NCBI GenBank assembly: GCA_031372145.1
Contig: JANMKR010000143.1
Span: 1-39,623 of the forward strand
DNA length: 39,623 bases
Direction of reading: 5' to 3'
Source: CALMEC01 sp031372145
GTDB taxonomy: Bacteria; Actinomycetota; Thermoleophilia; Miltoncostaeales; Miltoncostaeaceae
In this document: piece after piece, positions 16,260 through 24,701 of the stretch
Layout of the letters: every line of letters starts with the position of its first letter
Numbering within the stretch: position 1 is the stretch's first letter
Notes under the pieces: model-generated
The model's database searches: none
What the model was told of the DNA's origin: nothing
Seen by the model: the letters and a program-made list of their open reading frames with translations, nothing else
Program-made: the position numbers and the translations under genes

Positions 16260-17284
16260 GCATCGCTCCCGTTGTCATTGCCCATGATGCGATCCGCGAT
16301 CTTCCTGGGGAGCTTCGGCAAGCGTTGGGTGACCGTGTGGGCGACGCCCTGCGCGACCTTGCCCACGACGTCTCCACTCGCCTGAGTCCACTGGAACGGA
16401 AACGCGGCTGCGGCCTCGAGGCCCGGCCGGTGCATGATGCGCATGACTCGGGCGATCCGATCGGGCAACTCGCGGCGGTCGACCACATCATCGATCTGGC
16501 CGTTGTGCAGCTGACTCTCGGCCAGGCCGAAATCGGGCGGGAGCTTCTCGCGGGTGGTCTGCTCGATGACCCGCGGGCCCGAGAATGCGATGAGTGCGCC
16601 GGGTTCGGCGTACGTCACGTCGCCGAGCGCGGCGAACGAGGCCCAGACGCCGCCCGTCGTGGGGTGACACAGCACGACGATGATCGGCAGGCGAGCGTCG
16701 TTCATGTCCTCGAACGCGACGACGGTCTTGGCCATCTGCATCAGCGCCAGAACGCCCTCCTGCATGCGCGCCCCGCCTGATGAGGTGATGGTGACAAGCG
16801 GCACACCCAGTTCGATGGCACGGTCACAGGCGCGCGCGATCTTCTCGCCGACGACCGATCCCATGCTGCCACCCATGAACGCGAAGTCCATGACCGCGGC
16901 CACGCACGGCTGCTCACCGATCGTGAGTTCGGCGACGACCACGGCCTCGCCCAGGTCAGTGGCCGTCTCGGCCTTGCGCGCGCGCTGCGGGTAGGGCTCC
17001 AGGTCGACGAACTGCAAAGGGTCGGACGCGCGCAGCTCGGTCCAGAGCTCCCGCCACTCACCGCCATCGGCCATATGGTCCAGACGACCCCGGGCGGTGA
17101 TCATGAAGTGGTACCCACACGCGGTGCAGACACGCGCGTTGCGGTCCATCTCCTCTGCGCGGTAGTGGCTCTCGCACTTGGGGCAGGTCGCGTCGTCGCC
17201 CGGTTTCTTGGCGGCGGGCTTGTCGGGTAGGTGGGCGATCCGCTTGAGGCGGTCGACGGTGACGTGGACGCGGCTGTTTGACAT
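16256..17284 (-). CDS. accD: acetyl-CoA carboxylase carboxyltransferase subunit beta
   Basis: A 342-residue partner of AccA. It has the N-terminal four-Cys zinc ribbon (C34-x2-C37 ... C53-x2-C56, CPKC and CTAC). The crotonase core follows with FMGGSMGSVVGE, TSSGGARMQEG, PTTGGVWASFA and FSGPRVIEQT. The tail after about residue 290 is longer than the minimal subunit. ATG 17284 is chosen because CATAAT lies 7 nt upstream, a leaderless arrangement, and conserved sequence follows. Confidence 0.96.
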   Translation of the reverse strand: MSNSRVHVTVDRLKRIAHLPDKPAAKKPGDDATCPKCESHYRAEEMDRNARVCTACGYHFMITARGRLDHMADGGEWRELWTELRASDPLQFVDLEPYPQRARKAETATDLGEAVVVAELTIGEQPCVAAVMDFAFMGGSMGSVVGEKIARACDRAIELGVPLVTITSSGGARMQEGVLALMQMAKTVVAFEDMNDARLPIIVVLCHPTTGGVWASFAALGDVTYAEPGALIAFSGPRVIEQTTREKLPPDFGLAESQLHNGQIDDVVDRRELPDRIARVMRIMHRPGLEAAAAFPFQWTQASGDVVGKVAQGVAHTVTQRLPKLPRKIADRIMGNDNGSDA

Positions 17285-17291
17285 CCGGGCG

Positions 17292-17297
17292 ATTATG
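17292..17297 (-). promoter_or_regulatory. putative -10 CATAAT for leaderless accD-accA
   Basis: CATAAT on the minus strand ends 7 nt before the accD ATG (17284). No good -35 is seen 17 nt further up. Confidence 0.45.
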
Positions 17298-17408
17298 GCA
17301 GCCACACACGCCGACCGTTTCCGTGGCGACCGACGAGCCGTCGCGACGTTGGACGAACACACGGTTCGGAGGTACATGAAACAGCCGGCTACGATGCCAC
17401 CCCAGACC

Positions 17409-17414
17409 AAGGAG
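17409..17414 (+). promoter_or_regulatory. ribosome binding site AAGGAG
   Basis: A near-perfect Shine-Dalgarno 9 nt before GTG 17424. It decides the start of the DDN-family gene in favour of the short form over upstream ATG codons at 17295, 17376 and 17394. Confidence 0.7.
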
Positions 17415-17423
17415 CGTCGTCTT

Positions 17424-17831
17424 GTGCCGTACATCAGACCCCCGTTGTTCGTGCGGCAGGTGTTCAATCCGATCGCGATCAGACTTGGGATTGCCGGAAC
17501 CCAGGCATTGGTGGTGACGGGCCGTCACAGCGGCAAACTCCGTCGCACGGCGATCATCCCCGTGGACGACGATGGTGTTCGCTACCTGGTCTCACCCCGA
17601 GGCGAAACCGAATGGGTGCGAAACCTCCGCGCCGCTCAGGGATTGGGTGAGCTGCGGCGCCGCGGCGGAGTGCAACGGTTCCAGGCGGTGGAGCTTCCCG
17701 TCGCCGACCGGCCACCGGTGATCGCCGCCTACCGGGCCGTGGCGGGGCGCGCGGTCGCATCGTTCTTCACCCGATTGCCCGACCCGGCCGACCACCCGGT
17801 GTTCCGGCTCGATTCGCTCCCAGCGATCTGA
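17424..17831 (+). CDS. DDN-family (deazaflavin-dependent nitroreductase-type) protein
   Basis: A 135-residue split-barrel protein of the DDN/FDOR family. Characterised members use the deazaflavin F420H2 to reduce nitro compounds or quinones. Visible features are the VTGRHSGKLRRT strand-loop that binds the cofactor phosphate, the VSPRGETEWVRNLRA block and the C-terminal DHPVFRL. Cofactor use is inferred from the family. Start GTG 17424 is set by AAGGAG upstream. It lies between divergent accD and the EamA exporter, with 19 bases to the latter. Confidence 0.82.
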   Translation: MPYIRPPLFVRQVFNPIAIRLGIAGTQALVVTGRHSGKLRRTAIIPVDDDGVRYLVSPRGETEWVRNLRAAQGLGELRRRGGVQRFQAVELPVADRPPVIAAYRAVAGRAVASFFTRLPDPADHPVFRLDSLPAI

Positions 17832-17838
17832 CGCCCCG

Positions 17839-17844
17839 CATACT
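17839..17844 (+). promoter_or_regulatory. putative -10 CATACT for a leaderless exporter gene
   Basis: CATACT ends 6 nt before GTG 17851, placing the transcript start at the start codon. The gene could also be read from the upstream transcript. Confidence 0.4.
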
Positions 17845-17850
17845 GCAGGG

Positions 17851-18741
17851 GTGTCCCTGCCGCAGGTACGACCGGCGCGCACCCGCCTTCCGGCTGAGGC
17901 GTTCTTCGTCCTGGGCGCGGTCTCGCAGTACATCGGGGCGGCATGGGCCGTCAAGACGTTCGACGATCTCGATCCCCGAGCCGTGGCGTGGCTGCGGGTC
18001 GTGTTCGCCGCGATCATCGCGGTGGCCCTGACACACACCTGGCGGCGCTCATGGACACGCGCCGAACTCTGGCGCACGATCCCGTTCGGCGTGGTGCTGG
18101 CGTTCATGAACCTGTTCTTCTACATGGCGATCGACCGCCTGCCGCTGGGCACTGCGGTGGCGATCGAGTTCATCGGCCCGATCGCCGTGGCCGCCTGGGG
18201 TTCGCGCTCACGCCACGCAGTGCTGAGCCTGCTGCTGGCGTTCGTCGGGGTGGCATTGCTGAGCGAGATCAGCTTCCGGGGTGACCCGCTCGGTCTGCTC
18301 TTCATCGGTTTGGCGGCGGTGTGCTGGGCGGGCTACATCGTGTTGGGCCACCGGTTCGCCGGCGGCGCCACCGGCCTGGGCGGTTTGGGCGTCGCCATGG
18401 GCGTCGGCGCGCTGGCCCTCATTCCGATCGCCGCACCGGTCAGCGGACCGGCGTGGAACGACTTGGGACTGCTGGGCGTCATCGCCCTCGTCGGTCTGCT
18501 GTCGAACGTCGTGCCATACGGTCTCGATCAGGTCGTGATGCGACGCCTCAACCCGGCGCGCTTCGCACTCCTGCTGGCCCTGCTCCCGGTGACCGCAACC
18601 GTCGTCGGCGCGATCGCCCTGAGCCAAACGCCAACGGCTGTCGAGGTGCTCGGCATCGCCCTGGTCGTCGCAGGCATCGCGACCCGCGACCGGCGCGACG
18701 AGCGGATCCCGCCGACAATCGAGCGCGAATCGCGTGGATGA
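17851..18741 (+). CDS. EamA/DMT-family exporter (RhtA-like)
   Basis: A 296-residue membrane protein with ten predicted helices in two EamA halves, as in the drug/metabolite transporter superfamily. The blocks AVAIEFIGPIAVA and SNVVPYGLDQVVMRRL resemble the threonine/homoserine exporter RhtA. Amino-acid efflux is therefore likely but not proven. The first residues, before PAEAFFVLGAVSQY, are cytoplasmic and basic. Its end is 17 bp from the convergent secreted-family gene. Confidence 0.87.
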   Translation: MSLPQVRPARTRLPAEAFFVLGAVSQYIGAAWAVKTFDDLDPRAVAWLRVVFAAIIAVALTHTWRRSWTRAELWRTIPFGVVLAFMNLFFYMAIDRLPLGTAVAIEFIGPIAVAAWGSRSRHAVLSLLLAFVGVALLSEISFRGDPLGLLFIGLAAVCWAGYIVLGHRFAGGATGLGGLGVAMGVGALALIPIAAPVSGPAWNDLGLLGVIALVGLLSNVVPYGLDQVVMRRLNPARFALLLALLPVTATVVGAIALSQTPTAVEVLGIALVVAGIATRDRRDERIPPTIERESRG

Positions 18742-18758
18742 GTCACGACGAGTGACCG

Positions 18759-19706
18759 TTACTCGTAGATGACGACTTCGGGCTGGGGGCGCAGGCGGAG
18801 TACCTGCTTGGGGCTCATCAAACCGGTGTCCTCGACGAAGAACAGCTTGAACCCGGTGTGGAACGGTCCACGGTTGCGCACGACGCGGTTGTAGGTGTTG
18901 GTCTTGGCGCCGCGGGTGCCGAAGCCGTCGGCGTTCAGCACCATGTCGATCCCGGTGCGCACACGCAGGCCCTTCTTGCGGCGGATCATCCCGTCGGTGA
19001 ACTGATGGACGATGACGAGCTTGTCCGGGAGGTCGCCGGCGTTGACGAAGTCCGACAGCCACGCGGTGACCTCGTTGATCTCGGCCGCGTCGACCGACCC
19101 GATGACCCGGCCCGGCACCTGGGTGGGGCTCATCCGCCACTCCGGATCGAGCGCCAGGCCGACGTCGGGCTCGACGAGGAACTCCGAGAGGGCCTTCGCC
19201 TCGGTCACGAAGTCGGAGCGCCCCGGCTGGATGTCCAGGATCAGCAACGCCTTGGCGCGACGAGCCGCTCTGAGATACGTCCGGATCACCTTGCGGGTTT
19301 GGCGGGAGCGATACTTGCCGTCGCCACCGGGTCCGGCACTCGCGATGACGCCGATCAGCTCCATCGCGGGCAGCACCGGGCGGCGGCCCGTTCCCGCGTA
19401 GGCCCGTGCCTGGCGGTTGAGCCGCAGTCCAGCCGTGGCCGGGGAACCGATCCCCAGGATGCCGAGCTGCTTCGCCTGTGGCGCCCCGTAGTGGGCGTAC
19501 ACCCGAAACTCCGGAAGGATGCTTCGTCCGCCTCGTGGCAGCTGCGCGGACGCGGGCACCGGGATCGTCGTGTCCTGCGCCGGTCGCTGCGGGGCCGGCT
19601 CCGGTTCATCCGCGCCGATGAGCAACGCGCCCGTGGCGAGCCCGCAGGTCGTGATCGCGATCACGGTGACCAGCCGGCGCAATCGTGGTGACCGCGTGGA
19701 ATGCAT
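18759..19706 (-). CDS. uncharacterised secreted protein, copy 1 of a two-copy family
   Basis: A 315-residue protein with a basic N terminus, one hydrophobic signal or anchor (VTVIAITTCGLATGALLIG) and a Pro-rich linker. A roughly 250-residue extracytoplasmic domain follows. Conserved blocks shared with the protein at 36728-37717 are (V)YAHYG, PAMELI, LLILDIQPGR, GLALDPEW, VPGRVIGS, INEV, VHQF, GFKLF, and the C-terminal RPQPEVVIYE. The alternating strand-helix pattern with Asp/Glu at strand ends suggests a TIM-barrel, glycosidase-like fold, but this is inference. I recall similar proteins of unknown function in Thermoleophilia. ATG 19706 directly precedes the signal segment. Confidence 0.82.
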   Translation of the reverse strand: MHSTRSPRLRRLVTVIAITTCGLATGALLIGADEPEPAPQRPAQDTTIPVPASAQLPRGGRSILPEFRVYAHYGAPQAKQLGILGIGSPATAGLRLNRQARAYAGTGRRPVLPAMELIGVIASAGPGGDGKYRSRQTRKVIRTYLRAARRAKALLILDIQPGRSDFVTEAKALSEFLVEPDVGLALDPEWRMSPTQVPGRVIGSVDAAEINEVTAWLSDFVNAGDLPDKLVIVHQFTDGMIRRKKGLRVRTGIDMVLNADGFGTRGAKTNTYNRVVRNRGPFHTGFKLFFVEDTGLMSPKQVLRLRPQPEVVIYE

Positions 19707-19827
19707 GTCTGGTGAGACTAGCCGTGGTCCGACCGTGACGTGTGCGTGGTCCGTGGCCGCGATGGTGCTGCCGCGACCCACGCGTTCTGCTGCGCCCGTG
19801 GCTGGGCTAGCGTGACGTCAGGATGCC

Positions 19828-20481
19828 GTGCTCACCGAACCCGCAAGCTCGCTGACCGACCTGCTGCTCGGTGCCGTGGCAGTCGGGCTCGCGCTCCGGC
19901 TGCGACGGCAGGCCGGCCTGACACCGCACTGGCAACGGATGTTCTGGTGGACCGCCGCGGCCGCCATCGCCGGTGCGGTGCATCACGGCTTCGTGACCGA
20001 CTCCGAGCGGTGGAGCGACCGCAGCTGGTTGGTGGTGACGTTCCTCGTCGTCGTCGCGATCTCGTACCTGCTGGCAGCAAGCGTCGACGAGGTCCTGGGC
20101 CCCGGGCACGCGCGGGCGTTCTGGCTGCTGCGCTCGGCGAGCCTCGGCGCGTATGTGGCCGTCGCCCTGACGGTGGGCGCGTCGATCGGGGCGATCCTGC
20201 TCTGCGAGGGAGTGACGATGCTCGCCGTGCTGGCCCTGTGGGGCGTCGGCATCCGGAGGGGCCACCCGCGCGCCCGCGCGGTCGCAGCGGCGATCATCGC
20301 AAGCATCGTCGCAGCGGTGATCCGCGCCCTCCCGCCTGACGTCGTCGACCCGACCGGCCTCGACCCCACCTCCCTGTACCACCTCGCGCAGATCCCAGGG
20401 TTGGTATTGCTCTACCTCGCCGCGATCGGACGGGGGATCCGGCCGCACCGTCGGACGGTCGGGGTGAGCGATTGGCCCTGA
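19828..20481 (+). CDS. multi-pass membrane protein of unknown function
   Basis: A 217-residue protein with about seven predicted membrane segments, beginning with LTDLLLGAVAVGLAL. A conserved-looking HHGF lies near residue 52 (AGAVHHGFV) and a C-terminal YHLAQIPGLVLLYLA. His residues at the ends of helices resemble hydrolase-like seven-helix proteins of the ceramidase/CREST type and the DUF6962-like group, but the match is from memory and weak. The GTG 19828 start has AGGA nearby and TAGCGT 14 nt upstream. It is divergent from the secreted-family gene. Confidence 0.7.
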   Translation: MLTEPASSLTDLLLGAVAVGLALRLRRQAGLTPHWQRMFWWTAAAAIAGAVHHGFVTDSERWSDRSWLVVTFLVVVAISYLLAASVDEVLGPGHARAFWLLRSASLGAYVAVALTVGASIGAILLCEGVTMLAVLALWGVGIRRGHPRARAVAAAIIASIVAAVIRALPPDVVDPTGLDPTSLYHLAQIPGLVLLYLAAIGRGIRPHRRTVGVSDWP

Positions 20482-20559
20482 CGGCGGGAAGTGGACGGGC
20501 GTCGCAGAATTGGTATCAGTCAGACCGCCCGCGGGAAGGTCGCAGAACGAAATGAACGG

Positions 20560-21192
20560 ATGAACACGCGCACGAAGACATGGCTGTTGGCCGGCGCAAC
20601 CGCGCTCGCTGCGGTCCTGATCATCGGATCGCTCCAGAGGGACGGTGGTGGAGCCGACACGCCACGAGCCGAAACGAATCCCGAGGCCGCGGCTGACGAC
20701 GCGGCCTCGCAGGCGAATACCCGTCCCGGCCAGTCCGGCGGACGCGTCACCCTGACCGGCCGCGTGACGCGCGTGGTCGACGGTGACACGATCAGGGTCG
20801 AGACCCGCGGGTTCGAGACGACCGTGCGACTGATCGGGATCGACGCACCGGAGACCCGCAAGCCCGGAGCACCCGTGCAGTGCTTCGGGCCGCAGGCATC
20901 CGAACGCGCGAAGGCGCTGCTGACCGGACAGCAGGTCCGTCTGATCGGCGACCCGACGCAGGACGTCCGAGATCGGTACAACCGCTTGCTCGCCTACGTG
21001 TACGTCGGCGATGCGAAGCAGAGCGTCAACCAGCTGCTGGTCGAGGGCGGGTTCGCGCGGGTCTACGTCTATACACCGAGCGGCCCGTTCGTCCAGACCG
21101 CGCGCTTCAGGGCCGCTGAGACGCGGGCACGCAATGCGCACCGCGGGCTCTGGGGGACGGCTTGCCACCCGCGTTCCGTCCCGGCAACGTAG
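20560..21192 (+). CDS. secreted thermonuclease (SNase family)
   Basis: A 210-residue protein with an N-terminal signal or membrane anchor (WLLAGATALAAVLIIGSL) and a disordered Gly/Asp-rich linker to about residue 60. A staphylococcal-nuclease domain completes it. Motifs are VVDGDTI, VRLIGIDAPET (calcium and catalytic Arg/Glu) and DRYNRLLAYV (second catalytic Arg), then the C-terminal RNAHRGLWG. It should cleave DNA or RNA outside the cytoplasm. ATG 20560 is chosen over GTG 20491 because it gives a clean signal segment. It is convergent with the phosphatase gene, with a 39-base gap lacking a clear terminator. Confidence 0.9.
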   Translation: MNTRTKTWLLAGATALAAVLIIGSLQRDGGGADTPRAETNPEAAADDAASQANTRPGQSGGRVTLTGRVTRVVDGDTIRVETRGFETTVRLIGIDAPETRKPGAPVQCFGPQASERAKALLTGQQVRLIGDPTQDVRDRYNRLLAYVYVGDAKQSVNQLLVEGGFARVYVYTPSGPFVQTARFRAAETRARNAHRGLWGTACHPRSVPAT

Positions 21193-21231
21193 TTATTGCC
21201 TGCCCGCGCTGAACCACGAGCGGCGGCTTTG

Positions 21232-21792
21232 CTACACCACGGCCGCAGCCCGCTGAGCAAGCCAGTCCTCGACGCTCTTGCGGTAGGCGGGCACCAGGTG
21301 GGCTTCCTTGCGATGGGAGAGGATCATGCGGGCGGCGTCTTCGGGGCTGTGGCCGCGCAGGCGGAGGGTCGCGTAGGCGACCAGGACGCTTCGGCGGCGG
21401 CCGCGCTGGCAGTGGATCAGGACCTTGGCGTCGGGGTCGTTCAAGGCCTCAGCCGCGAACTGCGCGGCCTCGGCCCATGCCTCGGGAGATTGCGGGCGGC
21501 CGTGATCCCACATCGGAGCGAGCGCGACATGATCGGCGCCGAAGACCGCGCGCTCCATGTCTGTGTCGCCGCTGAACGCGGTCTGCGCCCGGGCCCGGCA
21601 GTTGACGACATGCGTGACGCCTTCGGCGTCGGCAAGTTTCGGGAGCGAATCGGGGGTCGGGATGCTGCCGATGGCGATGCGCTCGTCACCGATCCAGGTC
21701 CAGGGCGCTGTCTTGGTCCCCGGACCGTAGACCCGGTCGGCCAGACGGAACCGCGTCGCCCGCCAGCCCCTGGGCAGCCGCGCGTGGCTCAC
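21232..21792 (-). CDS. dual-specificity-type protein phosphatase
   Basis: A 186-residue cytoplasmic Cys-based phosphatase. The P-loop HCQRGRRRS contains catalytic C128 and R134 in the C-x5-R pattern, and D96 in PMWDHG is the likely general acid. The N-terminal half, with WIGDERIAIGSIP and THVVNCRA, matches dual-specificity phosphatases. It should remove phosphate from Ser/Thr/Tyr of proteins, or from small molecules. Its GTG overlaps the fabF TGA (GTGA), so it is coupled to fatty-acid synthesis genes, an unusual partner. Confidence 0.85.
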   Translation of the reverse strand: MSHARLPRGWRATRFRLADRVYGPGTKTAPWTWIGDERIAIGSIPTPDSLPKLADAEGVTHVVNCRARAQTAFSGDTDMERAVFGADHVALAPMWDHGRPQSPEAWAEAAQFAAEALNDPDAKVLIHCQRGRRRSVLVAYATLRLRGHSPEDAARMILSHRKEAHLVPAYRKSVEDWLAQRAAAVV

Positions 21793-23045
21793 CCGTCGTG
21801 GCGGCGCAGGGCAATCGTGGCGTTGTGGCCACCGAAGCCGAACCCGTTGGACAGCACGACGTCGACCCGGGCCTGGCGCACGGTGTTGGCCACATGGTCG
21901 ACGCCCATACACGTCGGATCCAGATCGTGCAGGTTGATCGTCGGGAGGATCGTGTTCTCGCGGATGGACATCGCACCGAGCGCGGCCTCGACCCCGCCGG
22001 TCGCCCCCAGGCAGTGGCCGTGCATCGACTTGGTCGAGCTGACCGCCACCTTCGCCGCGATGTCCAGGCCCAAGGCCTTTTGAATGACGCGGATCTCGGA
22101 TGGATCGCCCACCGGCGTCGAGGTGCCGTGCACGTTGATGTAGTCGACCTGCTCGGGCGAGATCCCCCCGTCCTCCATCGCCATGCGCATCGCGAGCGCC
22201 GGAGCATGGCCGGTCGGGTCGGGCTCGGTCAGGTGATGCGCGTCGCCGCTCATGCCATACCCCACGACCTCGCACCAGATGTCGGCGCCCCGGGCCGTCG
22301 CGTGCCCCAGCTCCTCGAGCACCAGCACCGCCCCGGCCTCGCCCATGACAAACCCGTCGCGACCGGTGTCGAATGGACGGCTGGCCGTGGTGGGATCGTC
22401 GTTGCGCGTCGACAGGGCCTTCATCGAGTTGAACGCCGCGATCGAGATGGGGGTGATCGCCGCCTCGGCACCGCCGGCCAGCATCGCGTCGGCGTGACCG
22501 CGACGGATGGCCTCGAGCGCATCGCCGATCGCGTGATTTCCCGACGCACACGCCGTCACCGGGCACGAGAGCGGGCCGCGGAACTTGAGCGCCATCGACA
22601 GCTGCGCCGCACCCATGTTGGCGATCATCATCGGGATGAAGAGTGGCGACACCCTGGTGGGGCCGCGTTCGAGCAGCACGGCGACCTGGTCCTCGAACGT
22701 CTGCAGCCCTCCGACGCCACTTGCGACGATCACGCCGATACGGTCGTTGCCGTCCTCGGCGATGGGGAGCTTGGCGTCCTCGACCGCCATCTTGCCCGCG
22801 GCGACCGCAAGCTGCGCAAAGCGATCCATGCGCCTGGCCGACTTGTGATCCATGTATGCAACCGGGTCGAAATCGGTCGCCTCGCAGGCGAACTTGGTGA
22901 CGTGCTGGGACGCGTCGAACTGGGTGATCGGTCCCGCGCCAGAGCGGCCGGCAACCGCCGCCGCCCACACGGCCTGGCGCCCGATGCCGATCGACGTGAC
23001 CATGCCGATGCCCGTGATGACGACCCGTCGTTTGCTGTCCGTCAC
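21789..23045 (-). CDS. fabF: beta-ketoacyl-ACP synthase II
   Basis: A 418-residue condensing enzyme that extends acyl-ACP with malonyl-ACP. Catalytic residues are C166 in VTACASG, His in NVHGTSTPVGD, and the second His in KSMHGHCLGATGG. The C terminus has GFGFGGHNA. Start GTG 23045 has GAGGAG about 9 nt upstream and directly precedes the RRVVITGIG strand. It lies 16 bases after fabG, exactly where acpP is usually found, so the carrier gene is missing here. A phosphatase gene overlaps its stop. Confidence 0.96.
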   Translation of the reverse strand: MTDSKRRVVITGIGMVTSIGIGRQAVWAAAVAGRSGAGPITQFDASQHVTKFACEATDFDPVAYMDHKSARRMDRFAQLAVAAGKMAVEDAKLPIAEDGNDRIGVIVASGVGGLQTFEDQVAVLLERGPTRVSPLFIPMMIANMGAAQLSMALKFRGPLSCPVTACASGNHAIGDALEAIRRGHADAMLAGGAEAAITPISIAAFNSMKALSTRNDDPTTASRPFDTGRDGFVMGEAGAVLVLEELGHATARGADIWCEVVGYGMSGDAHHLTEPDPTGHAPALAMRMAMEDGGISPEQVDYINVHGTSTPVGDPSEIRVIQKALGLDIAAKVAVSSTKSMHGHCLGATGGVEAALGAMSIRENTILPTINLHDLDPTCMGVDHVANTVRQARVDVVLSNGFGFGGHNATIALRRHDG

Positions 23046-23061
23046 GCTGCCTTGCTCCTCA

Positions 23062-23793
23062 CTACATGGACATGCCGCCGTCAACCGGCAGCACCACACC
23101 CGTCACATACGCCGCGGACGGCGAACACAGGAACACCACCGCACCGGCCACATCTTGAGGAGTCCCGAGGCGCCCCAGAGGCGTCACCTCAAGCAGCTTG
23201 GCCCGCACCTGGTCACCCAGCTCGGACGTCATGTCGGTCTCGATGTAGCCCGGCGCGACAGCATTGACGCGGACGCCCCGACCGCCACACTCGCGCGCCA
23301 GCGACTTGACCATTCCGATCATGCCGGCCTTGGCCGCCGCATAGTTGACCTGCCCGGCGTTGCCTCCCAGACCAACCACCGAGGAGACCGCCACGATGGA
23401 GCCGGCCCGGCGCTTGAGCATGCCGCGCATGGCCGCCTTGGCGGTGAAGAACGCGCCGTCAAGGTTGGTCCGGATGACCGCAGTCCAGTCATCGGCGCTC
23501 ATCCGCATGGCGAGACCGTCGCGCGTGATGCCCGCGTTGAGGATGACCGCATCCAGATCGCCCAGACCCTCCTCGGTTGCCGCGACGAATGTCGCCGCCG
23601 AGGCCTCGTCGGCGACATCGACCTGGTGGACGAGGGCTCGACGACCTGCGGCCTCGACGGCCGCAGCCGTGCGCGCGGCACCGTCGGCGTCGCGGACGTA
23701 CCCGATCGCCACGTCAAAGCCGGCCTGCGCCAGGCCGACCGCGCAGGCGGCCCCGATACCGCGGCTGGCGCCGGTGATGAGTGCCGAGGCCAC
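23062..23793 (-). CDS. fabG: 3-oxoacyl-ACP reductase
   Basis: A 243-residue short-chain dehydrogenase that reduces 3-ketoacyl-ACP with NADPH. The cofactor loop is TGASRGIG near residue 7. The NAG motif is LNAGITRDGL, the catalytic Ser is in VSSVVG, and the Tyr/Lys pair is in NYAAAKAGM. The C terminus VTGVVLPVDGGMSM is typical. The GTG start shares one base with the fabD TAG (TAGTG). Genomic position within the fab operon sets it apart from other SDRs. Confidence 0.95.
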   Translation of the reverse strand: MASALITGASRGIGAACAVGLAQAGFDVAIGYVRDADGAARTAAAVEAAGRRALVHQVDVADEASAATFVAATEEGLGDLDAVILNAGITRDGLAMRMSADDWTAVIRTNLDGAFFTAKAAMRGMLKRRAGSIVAVSSVVGLGGNAGQVNYAAAKAGMIGMVKSLARECGGRGVRVNAVAPGYIETDMTSELGDQVRAKLLEVTPLGRLGTPQDVAGAVVFLCSPSAAYVTGVVLPVDGGMSM

Positions 23794-24701
23794 TACGCCG
23801 CCTGCGCCAATGAGGCGATGTCATCGGGCGTACCGATCTGGATGGTCTCGGTCTCGCGGCGCACGCGACGCACGAGGCCGGACAGGACCCGTCCGGGGCC
23901 GAACTCCACGAAGCGCGTGACGCCCATCTCGAGCGCGTGCTCCACCGCATGCCCGAATCGCACCGGCGCCAGGAGCTGCGCCAGCAAGACCTCACGCAGA
24001 CGCTCCGCCGGTTCGATCGCGACGGTCGTGGTCGACAGGAACGACGGCGCGGGTTCGGTGGGGTTCCAGGCGGCGAGGGCCGGCTCGAGACGTTCGGCCG
24101 CAGGGGCCATGAGCGGGGAGTGAAAGGCTCCGCCCACCTGCAGGCGCGCGGCCTTGACACCGCGTTCGGATGTGATGGCAAGCAGGCGCTCGATGCCGTC
24201 AACGGTGCCCGATGCCACAACCTGACCCGGACAGTTGTAGTTGGCGGGCCACACCTCGCCCGCCTCCAGGCACAACGCCTCGGCGTCGTGATCGCTTTGT
24301 CCGAGCAGCGCGGCCATCGTGCCGGGACGCTCCTGGCCGGCAGCGTGCATCGCGGCGGCGCGCTCGGCCACGAGCCGCAGCGCCCGGGCGTAGTCAATGG
24401 CGCCCGCGGCCACTAGCGCCGAATACTCACCCAAGGAGTGACCCAACACCATGTCGGCGACAAGACCGTGCTCAGCCGCCACGCGCCAGGCGGCCACCGA
24501 GGTCGCAAGAATCGCCGGCTGACAGACATCCGTCGGGACGAGCGCCTCGGCCGGACCGCTGAAACAGATCGACGCCAGGTCATACCCGAGTGCATCGTTG
24601 GCCTCGTCGAAGGCCGCCCGAGCCGTGGGATACGCCTGGGCCAACGCCAACCCCATGCCGACTTCTTGTGCCCCTTGTCCGGGGAACATGAGCGCGATCA
24701 T
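23793..24701 (-). CDS. fabD: malonyl-CoA:ACP transacylase
   Basis: A 302-residue enzyme that loads malonyl from CoA onto acyl carrier protein. The N terminus MIALMFPGQGAQ, active-site S89 in GHSLGEYSAL, the partner His in GGAFHSPLM and the C-terminal FVEFGPGRVLSGLV are all present. ATG 24701 overlaps the fabH TGA (ATGA). Confidence 0.96.
   Translation of the reverse strand: MIALMFPGQGAQEVGMGLALAQAYPTARAAFDEANDALGYDLASICFSGPAEALVPTDVCQPAILATSVAAWRVAAEHGLVADMVLGHSLGEYSALVAAGAIDYARALRLVAERAAAMHAAGQERPGTMAALLGQSDHDAEALCLEAGEVWPANYNCPGQVVASGTVDGIERLLAITSERGVKAARLQVGGAFHSPLMAPAAERLEPALAAWNPTEPAPSFLSTTTVAIEPAERLREVLLAQLLAPVRFGHAVEHALEMGVTRFVEFGPGRVLSGLVRRVRRETETIQIGTPDDIASLAQAA

Noticed and set aside
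17295..17423. Longer N terminus for the DDN-family protein
   Set aside because: Upstream ATG codons have no Shine-Dalgarno and precede non-conserved sequence; AAGGAG points to GTG 17424.
18742..18756. Terminator between the EamA gene and the secreted-family gene
   Set aside because: GTCAC-gacga-GTGAC is only a five-base stem with no U-run.
21798..23267. 489-codon plus-strand frame opposite fabF
   Set aside because: fabF on the minus strand is complete with catalytic Cys and two His; no domain is visible in the plus frame.
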